Of a stretch of DNA of 37,682 nucleotides, positions 30,008-37,682 are shown piece after piece (the first letter of the stretch is position 1; each line of letters opens with the position of its first letter). A program made the position numbers and the translations under genes. Source of the stretch: Halorubrum kocurii JCM 14978 (GTDB lineage: Archaea > Halobacteriota > Halobacteria > Halobacteriales > Haloferacaceae); assembly GCF_000337355.1 (NCBI RefSeq), contig NZ_AOJH01000093.1:11238-48919 (forward strand). The letters are read 5' to 3'. The notes under the pieces are model-generated. The model worked only from the letters and a program-made list of their open reading frames with translations, did no database searches and was not told the DNA's origin.

Positions 30008-32485
30008 CTATTCGGTGGGAGTCCCCCGTTCGTCTCTCTTTCCACCCGACCCGGTGTTGGCGTCTGAACCGGCGTCGTCCGAACCGGTGACGCGTGGGAA
30101 CGCACCGTCCATCGGCGGCAGGGATTCGAACGCCCGAGTCGTCGTCGCCATTTCGCCTGGTCCGACGGTCAGTTCCGTTCCGTCGGAGAAGGAGACGTCA
30201 GAGCGCTCGTCGGCGGCGTTGTAAGCGACGTACGTTCGCACGTTTCCGTCCCGGAAGACGCTGTAAAGCGGCGTGTCTGCCGACACCGACGCGTCCGGCA
30301 CTCCGACGGCATCGAGGGTGTGGATCCAGTGGGCGGCGTGTGCGCGCGATTCCGCGAAGTCGCCGGCAGCGTATTCGGTCTCGTACCAGGAGCGCGCTTC
30401 GTCCGGGGCCGAGAGCGCGCGAAACTCCCAGAGAACGTCCGTGTACCATCCGAGGTCGAACGTTTCGTCGCCGTCGTCGTTGTCGAGGAGCTCCGCCCAG
30501 TTCGCCGAGGCGGCGTCGCGGTTCCACCCGAGGTAGAACGAGTGCCCACCGATCGGCAGGTAATTGATGGCGTGGATCGACTCCGCGTCCTGGTTGAACC
30601 ACGTGGCGTATGCGTATCCCCGACCCCAGACCATTCCGGCGGAGTCGTACGGCCACGCGTCGGGGAGGTTCTCGTTGGCGATATCGAACCAGTATTCGAG
30701 CGCCGCGTGGACCTCGTGGGTGTAGAGGTAGATACCCGCGTCGCGGATCTCCTCGTCGCCGGTCAGTTCGCCCCAGAGGATCAGGGCGGCGTAGGCGTTG
30801 ATCGCTTCCGACGACGACTCCTGGTTGCAGCCGGCCGGCAGCTCTCCGCTTCCGGACGCCCACGAGTGACCCGCGTACGGGCTAAAGTTTCGAAAGAGCG
30901 GGTACTGGGAATCGCCGCGGTCGGGATTCGCGTAATCGCGAACGAGGAGATCGACGACTCCTCCGTACGCTTCCTCACGCGCCCACTGGGGGTCGACCCG
31001 AGCGAGTTCCGCCGCCGCCTTCACCCAATAGCCGTAGTGAAAGTGGTGATCGTTCAGATCGGCGTCGGCACCGAACCCCATCGGCGCTCCGTTCAACGTC
31101 CCCCAGACGTCGTCGTACCAGAACAGGTCGCGCTCGTCTACGTCGCCGTCGGATGCGGCGGAGAACCACGTTTCCAGCTCATCGCGGATCGCGTTCCTGA
31201 AGCGTTCCGCGGCGGCCCCGTCGTCGACCTGCTCGGCGATGGGAGCGAGCTGGAGGAGCCGTTCGAAGTTTTTCCCCGTCCAGTAGGTCCCATCGCCCTG
31301 CCAGTCTCGGATGAGCGTGTCTTCGGACTCGACCGCCTCGACGTGGTCTGCGAGGTTCGGGACGTCCGCCGCGTCGGGAAGGAACGGCAGAATCCCGCGA
31401 TACGGGAGTTCAGTCGTGAAGCGTGAGCCGGCATAGACCGGCATCTCACCCCGCGGCGAGACGTACGACCAGTCGCTCAGTTCGTCCCCGGTTCGCTTCG
31501 CCTGATGGGGGTAGAGAGCGGTCAGCGTCTCGTCGGCGCGGCCGTGTTTCGCTTCGAGTTCGAACTCGTAGTCGGTGACGACCGCCGATCGCTCTGCATC
31601 GTACTCCCAGGTGACCGTGGTGTCCGTGACGAAGGCGTATGCGCGCCGTCGGTAGGCGTTCAGGACGTCCGGAGAGGCCTCGGGGAGCAGTGCGACGGAG
31701 ACGTACCCCTCACCGTCGAGCCGGGACGAGACGACGTCTCCGTCGACACCCTCCCAGGCGGCTCCCGGCGGTGCGAACAAGCCGTAATGGTGTCCCCCGA
31801 CCGAGACGCCCAAGACGTGGCTTCGCTCGTGCCAGACCGAGACCTCGCCTTCGAACGCCACGTCGACCCCGCCCCCCGTCGTCTCGAAGTAAACGAACGG
31901 CGACCCTTGTGTGAGCGTCGCGTCGAGGCTCGCGTCACCGCTGGACCGTCGATACGTGACCGACCAGTCGCCGTAGTCGGCGACTTCGGCCGGCACGTCA
32001 GCGTCGACGTGCGGGTGAGAGACGGTCAGGTCGGGGTCGATCGGACCGGTGCTCGCGTCCGGTGATGACACCGACTCCGCGAAGTCGTCCGTCCGTTCGC
32101 CCCAGGAAAAGGGCGCATCACCGACCTGCCACTCGTCGGGGTACGTGACGGCGAGACCCGCCTCGGTCACGCGCGCCGCCAACGGGTGTATCCAGAGGTT
32201 CTCCGAGAGCGGTCGCCACAGGAGTGTTGTCCACCAGTCGTTCGTCGGATATGGGCTTGAGAGTTCGTCTACCGCGTATATCGTTCGGGGCGGAACACTC
32301 GCTTCGCCCGGTGTAACCCGCGCGATGCTGCCCGCACCGACCCGTTCGATGTCGGCGTCCGCCGCGCTCGCGTTGAAGCTCCCGGTAGCGGTGATGACGC
32401 CGCCCGCGAGCAACCCTTTGAGCCAGGTGCGTCTGCGTACGTTCGATCTCGATCCGTCGATCGGGGTGTATGAGTCGTCTTCCAT
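30008..32485 (-). CDS. Secreted GH81 endo-beta-1,3-glucanase
   Basis: This 825-residue glycoside hydrolase of family 81 would cut beta-1,3-glucans such as laminarin. The N-terminus NVRRRTWLKGLLAGGVITATG is a Tat signal with a likely cleavage near ASAAD (residues 39-43), so the protein is exported folded. A beta-rich domain (60-320) contains SPYPTNDWWTTLLW. The (alpha/alpha)6 catalytic domain includes WYDDVWGTLN, the acid-residue motif LNDHHFHYGYW (Asp479), FRNFSPYAGHSWASG and GCNQESSSEAINAY (Glu556 and Glu560). The C-terminal tail is Gly/Asp/Ser-rich. Codon use is visibly less GC-rich than in its neighbours and an AT-rich island precedes it, suggesting acquisition by transfer. The leader is about 45 bases. 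Confidence 0.92.
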   Translation of the reverse strand: MEDDSYTPIDGSRSNVRRRTWLKGLLAGGVITATGSFNASAADADIERVGAGSIARVTPGEASVPPRTIYAVDELSSPYPTNDWWTTLLWRPLSENLWIHPLAARVTEAGLAVTYPDEWQVGDAPFSWGERTDDFAESVSSPDASTGPIDPDLTVSHPHVDADVPAEVADYGDWSVTYRRSSGDASLDATLTQGSPFVYFETTGGGVDVAFEGEVSVWHERSHVLGVSVGGHHYGLFAPPGAAWEGVDGDVVSSRLDGEGYVSVALLPEASPDVLNAYRRRAYAFVTDTTVTWEYDAERSAVVTDYEFELEAKHGRADETLTALYPHQAKRTGDELSDWSYVSPRGEMPVYAGSRFTTELPYRGILPFLPDAADVPNLADHVEAVESEDTLIRDWQGDGTYWTGKNFERLLQLAPIAEQVDDGAAAERFRNAIRDELETWFSAASDGDVDERDLFWYDDVWGTLNGAPMGFGADADLNDHHFHYGYWVKAAAELARVDPQWAREEAYGGVVDLLVRDYANPDRGDSQYPLFRNFSPYAGHSWASGSGELPAGCNQESSSEAINAYAALILWGELTGDEEIRDAGIYLYTHEVHAALEYWFDIANENLPDAWPYDSAGMVWGRGYAYATWFNQDAESIHAINYLPIGGHSFYLGWNRDAASANWAELLDNDDGDETFDLGWYTDVLWEFRALSAPDEARSWYETEYAAGDFAESRAHAAHWIHTLDAVGVPDASVSADTPLYSVFRDGNVRTYVAYNAADERSDVSFSDGTELTVGPGEMATTTRAFESLPPMDGAFPRVTGSDDAGSDANTGSGGKRDERGTPTE

Positions 32486-32887
32486 AGCTGTCGCTCACCG
32501 CGTTTGGGCGGCCGGACACCGCCTCGCTAGTTACCTGTGACATTCATTCATTAAAAATATTTATTAAAATAAAAAATTATTGTTGTGTAGTCAGTAACTA
32601 AACAATTATTTGATACAATAACGATACGCATTTGCTCGGCGAGACGGCTTGAAAAACGCGATAAACAGGTTCTACGAAAAATTGGGCAGGCCGATCCTCG
32701 TTGCCCACCTGATTTGTAACATTACAATCATATACTCGCGAGCCACAGCGCGCGGTATCGCGCGGTGTCTCGGTGCCGTGGAAATCGCCCGATAAACGTG
32801 CTGGACGGTTGACCAGGCCCCCTCTGCGGCCGACCCGATGGGGAATGAACGCGGGCGCCGGCGCTCGGTTCGAGCCGGGCAGTCCCG
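32486..32887. other. AT-rich non-coding island upstream of the GH81 gene
   Basis: The 402 bases between two minus-strand genes hold no credible ORF. Positions 32544-32640 are very AT-rich and contain TATTTATTAAAAT-like boxes, a plausible GH81 promoter on the minus strand. A palindrome, TTGTAA-CA-TTACAA, lies at 32714-32727. Two CGCGCGGT copies lie near 32750-32766. The base composition contrasts sharply with the flanks. Confidence 0.7.
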
Positions 32888-33427
32888 TTAGTTATCCCCG
32901 TCGACGGCGGTGCGTGAGCCGTCGTCGGAACTCTCGTCTCGGCTCAAGTCGCCCTTTCCGCCTTCCACCAGCGCCGCGAACCGGTCCAGGGCCCGCCGAC
33001 AGACGGGGACGTACCACGCCGCGAGGGCCGGCACCTCGACGACGACCCGGCTGCGGTCGGGGTCGCCGGCGTAGCTGTCGACGCGGTGGCCGGTCGCCGG
33101 GAGCCCGGCGACGCGCCAGTCCCACCGCCGGCCGTTGCACGCGGTCACGCGGAACGGGACCCAGGCGCCGCCGACTCGGACCCGGCCCGTCGTCCCGCGT
33201 GTCACGTACCGGTCGTCGCTCTCGACGCCGTCGATCGCGGGCCCCCAGTCGGGCCACGTGCGCGTGTCGCGGAGGGCCTCGGCGGCGACCGCCGGCGGGA
33301 CCGCGACGTCGCGACCCACGGCGAGCGTCGCACCTTCCCGAGCGACCGTCGACGCGGACTCGCCGCCGCACGCTCCGGTATCGAAACGTTCGTCCGATTC
33401 CCCGTCGACTCGAGACCGGTAATTCAC
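32888..33427 (-). CDS. SRPBCC-fold (polyketide cyclase/START-like) protein
   Basis: The 179-residue protein reads as a single SRPBCC domain. GRDVAVPPAVAAEALRDTRTWPDWGPAIDGVES (residues 38-70) is the typical helix and 'W..W.P.i..v' turn. It is followed by beta-strands GTTGRVRVGGAWVPFRV, RWDWRVAGLPATGHRVD and RSRVVVEVPALAAWYVPVC. Such domains bind hydrophobic ligands; no partner is evident. The start is a GTG at 33427, ten bases after the expected transcript start of the box A at 33464-33471. Both termini are acidic and low-complexity. Confidence 0.7.
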   Translation of the reverse strand: MNYRSRVDGESDERFDTGACGGESASTVAREGATLAVGRDVAVPPAVAAEALRDTRTWPDWGPAIDGVESDDRYVTRGTTGRVRVGGAWVPFRVTACNGRRWDWRVAGLPATGHRVDSYAGDPDRSRVVVEVPALAAWYVPVCRRALDRFAALVEGGKGDLSRDESSDDGSRTAVDGDN

Positions 33428-33512
33428 GATCCGTCCAACGGTCTCGTCGCAGTTAAGCCGGCATATATTAAGACCTTATATGGTATCAGGTATCATTATC
33501 TCTTTCCACGAA

Positions 33513-33520
33513 GGGTTAAT
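33513..33520 (+). promoter_or_regulatory. Box A of the small acidic gene
   Basis: GGGTTAAT lies 29-36 bases before the ATG at 33549. Upstream, GGTATCA occurs twice in tandem (33482-33495). Confidence 0.5.
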
Positions 33521-33548
33521 ACGGGGATCCTCGCTACCCTGCTTCAAG

Positions 33549-33662
33549 ATGGCAAACGATCGCGACACCATGAAAGACGTCTCGCACACGGCACCGAACG
33601 ACACCTCGGCGAAGGGGGTCTGGGAACGAGGACCCGTCGAAGAAGAGGAAGAAGAGGAGTAA
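33549..33662 (+). CDS. Tiny acidic protein with poly-Glu tail
   Basis: The 37-residue product starts MANDRDTMKDVSHTAPNDTS, continues AKGVWERGPVE and ends in seven glutamates. The ATG at 33549 is chosen because the N-terminal extension from 33480 is hydrophobic and lies upstream of the box A transcript start. The 'MKDVSHT-P-N ... WERG' pattern looks like a short conserved haloarchaeal protein, but I cannot confirm that without a search. Function is unknown. Confidence 0.5.
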   Translation: MANDRDTMKDVSHTAPNDTSAKGVWERGPVEEEEEEE

Positions 33663-33794
33663 CGCGGGAGTTCGATTCTGCGGACTGCGGAGTCACCGAC
33701 AGTCGTCGCGCACCGAGGCGAGAGCGGAGCGTCCGCGCTCCGATCGTCGGCCTCCGGCCGGCACCCTCTTTGACGTCGTTTCTGACTACGCCGT

Positions 33795-34310
33795 ATGGTC
33801 GGAGTCACGCTCGGGCTGGCCGGGATCGCGACGGTGACGGTGTTGCTGGCGCTCAGTGCGTTCTTCTCGAGTTCGGAGACCGCGATCTTCTCGCTGCCGG
33901 CGGAGTGGTTCGAGCGGCAGGCGGCCACGGACGACCCGCGGGCGCACGTCCTGAAGGAACTCTACGACGATCCACACCGCCTGCTGGTGACGCTGCTCGT
34001 CGGAAACAACGTCGTCAACATCGCGATATCGAGCATCGTGACAGTGCTAGTCGCTAGCTACCTCCCCACGGGCAGCGCGGTCGTGGTGACGACCCTGTGT
34101 ACGAGCTTTCTCGTCCTGGTGTTCGGCGAGATTGTCCCGAAGGCGTTCGGCCTCGGCAACGCCGAGCGGTGGTCGCTACGGATCGCGTCGCCGATCCGAC
34201 TGGTCGAGCGCGTTCTCTCGCCGCTGATCACCCTGTTCGACGGCATCACGCGTCGGATGAACGCCTACATCAGCGGCGACGCGAACATCGAGAAGCCGTA
34301 CACGGACTGA
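33795..34310 (+). CDS. DUF21-only membrane protein (CNNM/CorC family, lacking CBS domains)
   Basis: The 171-residue protein covers only the DUF21 transmembrane domain. The first span contains VLLALSAFFSSSETAIFSLPAEW, the family motif. LLVTLLVGNNVVNIAISSIVT and VLVFGEIVPKAFGLGNAERWSLRIASPI follow, then a third span and ITRRMNAYISGDANIEKPYTD, where the protein stops. Full-length members continue into two CBS domains and a CorC_HlyC domain, implicated in Mg2+ or other divalent-cation export. No such sequence follows in any frame, so this is a naturally short variant or an old truncation. The frame itself is intact. Confidence 0.82.
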   Translation: MVGVTLGLAGIATVTVLLALSAFFSSSETAIFSLPAEWFERQAATDDPRAHVLKELYDDPHRLLVTLLVGNNVVNIAISSIVTVLVASYLPTGSAVVVTTLCTSFLVLVFGEIVPKAFGLGNAERWSLRIASPIRLVERVLSPLITLFDGITRRMNAYISGDANIEKPYTD

Positions 34311-34485
34311 CGCAGACGGGCCGGCGAGCCCTTCACCGGCGACCGGGTCGAGATACCGGTGACGGAGGCGCGACGCCGGCCAAGCCGACGACCGCCGGTG
34401 ACGAACTCCCCGCCCCGGTCGGCGCGTTCTCGCGGGTGATAGCCGCGGGCGTGAGTTTAACCCGGCCGGCGGCGGACCCGAGCGC

Positions 34486-35556
34486 ATGATCGAAGTGGAG
34501 GGGCTGCGGAAGACGTACGGGGACTTCGCCGCCGTCGTCGACAGCACCTTCTCCGTCGCGGAGGGCGAGGTGTTCGGCGTCGTCGGCCCGAACGGCGCCG
34601 GGAAGACGACGACGCTGAAGGTGCTCGCCGGGCTCGTCGACCCGACCGACGGCGAGGTCGAGGTCGCCGGCTTCGCCTCCGACGACCCGGAGATGCGCCG
34701 GCGGCTCGGCTTTCTCCCCGAGGAGTCGCCCCTGTACGAGGAGATGACGCCGCTGTCGTACCTGCGGTTCTTCGCCGACCTGTACGACGTGCCCCGGGAG
34801 ACGGCCGACGAACGGATCGAGGCCGCGCTCGACCGACTCGAACTGGACCACCGCGAGCGCAGGCTCGGCGACATGTCGAAGGGGATGAAACGCAAGGTCG
34901 CCATCGCCCGGTCGCTCGTCAACGACCCCGACGTGCTCGTGTACGACGAGCCCGCCTCCGGGCTCGATCCGGTGACGACGAACTCCGTGCTGGCGTTCAC
35001 ACGCGAGCTGCGCGAGACCGGGAAGACCGTCGTCTTCTCCGCGCACAACCTCTACCACGTCGAGTCCGTCTGTGACCGCGTCGCGGTGATGAACGAGGGC
35101 CGGATCGTCGCCCGCGGGAGCGTCGACGGGATCCGCGAACGACACGGCGAGACGACCTACCGCGTGTTCACCGACGTGTCGCCCGCCCGAACCGACGCGC
35201 TGGCCGAGGTCCTCGACGACATCGACGATCTGGACGACCTCGACGCCGCGACAGAGGAGGTCGGCGACCGGTTCCGCACGACCGTCCCGACGATGGACGG
35301 GGTCGAGGCGGTCCGCGACGCCACCGCCGCGGCGGGCGGCGAGGTCGTCGACATCCGCACCCGAGAGCCGAGCCTTGAGGACGTGTTCCTCGACATCGTC
35401 GGGCGGCCGATGCCGGGGCGGTACACCGGGAGCGGCGCGGTCGCCGAGGACTCGGCCGGAGGGGACCGCGCGCCAGAGGAGGACGAGCGCGACGCGCCAG
35501 AGGAGGACGAGCGCGACGCGACGCGACCGTCGGAGCCGCCGGAGGGGACCGAGTGA
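34486..35556 (+). CDS. ABC-2 type transporter ATP-binding protein
   Basis: This 356-residue ATPase belongs to the CcmA/NatA-type export family. Walker A is GPNGAGKTTT (residues 35-44), the signature is MSKGMKRKVAIARSLV near residue 130, Walker B is VLVYDEPASGLDP near residue 149 and the switch His is in VVFSAHNLYHVE. After the ATPase domain (to about 235) comes a regulatory extension and an acidic, disordered tail with an exact in-frame duplication of APEEDERD (35470-35517). Its stop overlaps the GTG of the next permease gene (GTGA), so the two are translationally coupled and almost certainly form one exporter. Confidence 0.92.
   Translation: MIEVEGLRKTYGDFAAVVDSTFSVAEGEVFGVVGPNGAGKTTTLKVLAGLVDPTDGEVEVAGFASDDPEMRRRLGFLPEESPLYEEMTPLSYLRFFADLYDVPRETADERIEAALDRLELDHRERRLGDMSKGMKRKVAIARSLVNDPDVLVYDEPASGLDPVTTNSVLAFTRELRETGKTVVFSAHNLYHVESVCDRVAVMNEGRIVARGSVDGIRERHGETTYRVFTDVSPARTDALAEVLDDIDDLDDLDAATEEVGDRFRTTVPTMDGVEAVRDATAAAGGEVVDIRTREPSLEDVFLDIVGRPMPGRYTGSGAVAEDSAGGDRAPEEDERDAPEEDERDATRPSEPPEGTE
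35470..35517 (+). repeat. 24-bp in-frame tandem duplication in the ATPase tail
   Basis: Two exact 24-base copies (35470-35493, 35494-35517) each encode APEEDERD in the disordered C-terminal tail. Confidence 0.9.
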
Positions 35557-37487
35557 TCGACCGACTCCGACGGGTCCTCCGGGTCGCACGCTGGGAGACG
35601 GCCCGCGCGGGCGGCGGCGTCGACCGACGAACCCTGCTCGCGGCGCTCGCGCTCCTCCTCGTCGCCGGCGGCGTCCTCGGCGGGGGGCTCGCGGCCGGCG
35701 TCGTCGGGCTCGATGTCGACCAGAACGTGTACCGGGTGGCCGTCGACGGCGGCTCCCCGTACGCGGACGCGGTCGAGGAGGCGCCGGCACTGACGACCGT
35801 CCCAGTCGACGGCGCCGAGCTCGGGGACACGGCCGACCTCGTCGTGTTCGACGGCGGGCGGAGCGGGACGGTCGAGACCGTCACGGTCCGCGCCAGCGAC
35901 ACCCGGAAGGGGGAGGCCGCGGCCGCCGAGTTCCGCGAGGCGGTCGAGGCGCACAACGAGCGGCTGATGGCGGCCGAGGAGAACCGAACGGCCGCGTTTC
36001 CGATCACCGTCACGCTCCAGTACGTGGGGCGGACGAGCGGGCTCGACGACGGTTCGACGCTCGGCGGAAACGACGAAGGGGGAAGTGACGACGGGTCTGG
36101 CGGCGCTGGCGGCGACGGGTCCGACGGCGAAAGCGACGGCGACGCCGACGGCGGGAGCGGCGACGGATCGGTCGGCGACGAAACCGGGAGCGGCGATGGA
36201 TCGGTCGGCGACGAAACCGGGAGCGAGGACGACGGGTTCGCCGTCCCCTCGGTCGGCGGCGCGGCGTTCGGCGCCGACACGGTCGGGTCGCCGGGGTCGA
36301 TCTCGCCGCCCTTCCCGTTCGTCTCGCTGCTCTTAGCGTTCGTGTTTCTCGTCCCGATGAACTTCCTCATCCAGGCGTACGGCTCGTCGGTCCTCGACGA
36401 GCGGACGAACAGGCGCGGGGAGCCCCTGCTCGTCACGCCGCTCTCGCCGGTCGACATCGTCGCGGGGAAGACGCTCCCGTACGTCGCGGCCGCGGCGCTC
36501 GTCACGACGCTCATCGCGGTCGCCGTCGGGGGCGGACCGCTCTCGGTGATCGCCGTGCTCCCGGTCGCGTTGACGTTCCTCGCGGCGACGTTCGTCGGCG
36601 CGATGTTCGCGCGGTCGTTCAAGGAGCTCACCTTCGTCACGGTGGGTGTGAGCGTCCTCCTCACCACGTACGCGTTCGTGCCGGCGATCTTCACGAACGT
36701 CACGCCGGTGGCGCTCGTCTCGCCGCTCACGCTCGTCGTCTTCGACCTGCAGGGGGAGGCTGTCGGAGCCGGCGAGGTGCTGTTCTCGACCGCGCCGATG
36801 ACGGCGGGGGCCGCGCTGCTGTTCGGGCTCGGGCTCGGGGTGTACCGCGAGGAGGACATGTTCACCCAGAAGCCGGTCGGCCGGAAGTTCCTCGACGCGC
36901 TCGCGGTGCGGCTCGCGGCGATCGGGGGCGCGGGCTCGGACCGAGCGCTCCGGGAGCGGCTCCGCGCGCTCGCGCCGGTCGCGTTCCTGACGGCCTGCAC
37001 GGTCCCCTTCGTGTTCGTCGCGGAGCTGCTGGCCGTCGCGCTGCTGTTCGCGCTGCCGGTGACGGTGTCGATCCCCGTACTCCTAGTGACCATCGCGTTC
37101 ATCGAGGAGCTCGCGAAGAGCCTCCACCTCTACGCCGGCTTCGAGCGCGACGCCTTCGCCCGGACCGATCGGGTGGCCGTCGCGGTCGGGCTCGCCTCCG
37201 CGGTCGGCTTCTTCCTCGCGGAGAAGGCCACGGCGGTCGTGCAGGCGGTCGGGCTCACGGAGCTGTACGTCGGCCGCGCCGCGTTCGGGAGCGTGGCCGG
37301 GATGGAGGGGCTCCCGCCGATCGCAATCGCGGGGTTGTTCCTCGCGCCCCTCGTGCTGCACGGGTTCGCGACGACCGTCGCCGCGGTTGGCGCGAGCCGA
37401 GGCCGGGCGTACTACGTCCTGACGCTGGCGCTGGCGACGCTGATCCACGCCGCGTACAACTTCGGGGTGGTGCGCGTCTATGCGTGA
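35553..37487 (+). CDS. ABC-2 permease fused to a PrsW-type intramembrane protease domain
   Basis: This 644-residue membrane protein starts with GTG. Residues 27-50 form TM1. Residues 55-245 form a long external loop with a Gly/Asp/Ser-rich low-complexity stretch. About 250-440 form the ABC-2 permease spans, with SSVLDERTNRRGEPLLVTPL as the coupling region. From about residue 480 the sequence turns into a PrsW/CPBP-like domain: FIEELAKSL (Glu518, Glu519, Lys522: EExxK), FFLAE (Phe553 to Glu557: FxxxE), HGFATTVAAVG (His603) and HAAYN (His632 to Asn636: HxxxN). These are the family's active-site positions in order. A site-clipping or signal-cutting role alongside export is inference. Confidence 0.82.
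   Translation: MIDRLRRVLRVARWETARAGGGVDRRTLLAALALLLVAGGVLGGGLAAGVVGLDVDQNVYRVAVDGGSPYADAVEEAPALTTVPVDGAELGDTADLVVFDGGRSGTVETVTVRASDTRKGEAAAAEFREAVEAHNERLMAAEENRTAAFPITVTLQYVGRTSGLDDGSTLGGNDEGGSDDGSGGAGGDGSDGESDGDADGGSGDGSVGDETGSGDGSVGDETGSEDDGFAVPSVGGAAFGADTVGSPGSISPPFPFVSLLLAFVFLVPMNFLIQAYGSSVLDERTNRRGEPLLVTPLSPVDIVAGKTLPYVAAAALVTTLIAVAVGGGPLSVIAVLPVALTFLAATFVGAMFARSFKELTFVTVGVSVLLTTYAFVPAIFTNVTPVALVSPLTLVVFDLQGEAVGAGEVLFSTAPMTAGAALLFGLGLGVYREEDMFTQKPVGRKFLDALAVRLAAIGGAGSDRALRERLRALAPVAFLTACTVPFVFVAELLAVALLFALPVTVSIPVLLVTIAFIEELAKSLHLYAGFERDAFARTDRVAVAVGLASAVGFFLAEKATAVVQAVGLTELYVGRAAFGSVAGMEGLPPIAIAGLFLAPLVLHGFATTVAAVGASRGRAYYVLTLALATLIHAAYNFGVVRVYA
36159..36224 (+). repeat. 33-bp in-frame tandem duplication in the permease loop
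   Basis: Two copies (36159-36191, 36192-36224, one silent difference) each encode GDGSVGDETGS in the low-complexity external loop. Confidence 0.9.
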
Positions 37488-37661
37488 CCGCGACAGCCGG
37501 CTGACGATCGCCGGGCGGGAGCTGTCGGGGCTGCGCGCGGAGAAGACGATCCTGCTCGCGATCGGGATCCAACTGTTCATCGCCGCGTTCTCGTCGTTCC
37601 TCGTCGTCGGGCTCGTCTCGATGTACGACCCCGGGTCGCTCGGCGGCGCGGAGGTCGAGGT
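37480..37661 (+). CDS. Second ABC-2 permease, N-terminal fragment
   Basis: The ATG at 37480 overlaps the previous stop by eight bases (ATGCGTGA). About 60 residues are visible: MRDRDSRLTIAGRELSGLRA, a cytoplasmic start typical of ABC-2 permeases, then a first membrane span around ILLAIGIQLFIAAFSSFLVV and the beginning of an external loop (YDPGSLGGAE). From 37662 the sequence is library adaptor, so the apparent residues CLLYTS are not real. The gene is incomplete at its 3' end. Confidence 0.8.
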
Positions 37662-37680
37662 CTGTCTCTTATACACATCT
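37662..37680. other. Tn5/Nextera mosaic-end adaptor
   Basis: CTGTCTCTTATACACATCT is the reverse complement of the 19-base Tn5 mosaic end used in Nextera libraries, an exact full-length match. Read on the opposite strand it encodes the MYKRQ start seen in many draft-genome artefacts. Confidence 0.95.
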
Positions 37681-37682
37681 CT

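Noticed and set aside
34311-34485. Frameshifted continuation of the DUF21 gene into CBS domains
   Set aside because: None of the three frames after the stop shows CBS-like sequence, so there is no evidence for a recent frameshift.
37083-37676. Minus-strand ORF beginning MYKRQ
   Set aside because: Its start is the sequencing adaptor read backwards, and it overlaps a well-supported permease/protease gene.
1-37682. tRNA, rRNA or transposase genes
   Set aside because: I looked for cloverleaf arms ending in CCA-type acceptors, conserved rRNA stretches and DDE transposase motifs, and found none.

Overview
The window is high-GC haloarchaeal chromosome, most likely from Halorubrum or a close relative (inference). 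The predicted proteins are very acidic. Many genes have an archaeal box A (TTTATA/TTTTA-like) about 25-30 bases before an ATG or GTG, the pattern of leaderless transcription. There are archaeal marker genes (MptE, archaeal-type SAM synthetase, archaeal NAC, geranylgeranyl reductase) and several families known mainly from haloarchaea. The last 21 bases are not chromosome: they carry the exact 19-base Tn5/Nextera mosaic end, so this is the untrimmed end of a draft or metagenome contig.

Bases 1-9472 are mostly housekeeping: a truncated gene end, mptE (tetrahydropterin synthesis), a creatininase-family hydrolase on the opposite strand, nac, trmI, a TbsP/DUF5821-like regulator, an aspartate-type aminotransferase, SAM synthetase, four small conserved haloarchaeal genes (one resembling a degenerate metallo-beta-lactamase fold, one a degenerate JAMM protein), and a PRC-barrel protein. 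Bases 9667-16320 hold a 1025-residue FAD/Fe-S D-lactate-dehydrogenase-type oxidase, a DUF5787 protein with PD-x8-ExK and four C-terminal cysteines, a Nudix hydrolase, an S10-like paralogue and an M20 amidohydrolase. Two stop codons in this part sit in tandem repeats that supply stops in all three frames.

Bases 16372-27573 hold a methyl-accepting transducer with repeated HAMP-like segments, a geranylgeranyl reductase, a complete BMP-type ABC importer (lipoprotein, double ATPase, two permeases) probably for nucleosides, a phosphohexomutase-family enzyme just upstream of it, and an acylphosphatase.

Bases 27612-33662 are more accessory. They include a zinc-finger-like protein, a 220-bp non-coding element made of successive hairpins that resembles a dispersed Halorubrum repeat, and an HxlR regulator - DoxX - VOC dioxygenase module that mirrors the Bacillus CatR/CatD/CatE electrophile-response genes and has a shared putative operator. 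A Tat-secreted GH81 beta-1,3-glucanase follows, next to an AT-rich non-coding island, then an SRPBCC protein and a tiny acidic protein.

Bases 33795-37661 hold a DUF21-only membrane protein and an ABC-2 export operon. Its first permease is fused to a PrsW-type intramembrane protease domain, and the second permease is cut off by the contig end. I see no rRNA, tRNA, CRISPR array, transposase or replication origin.
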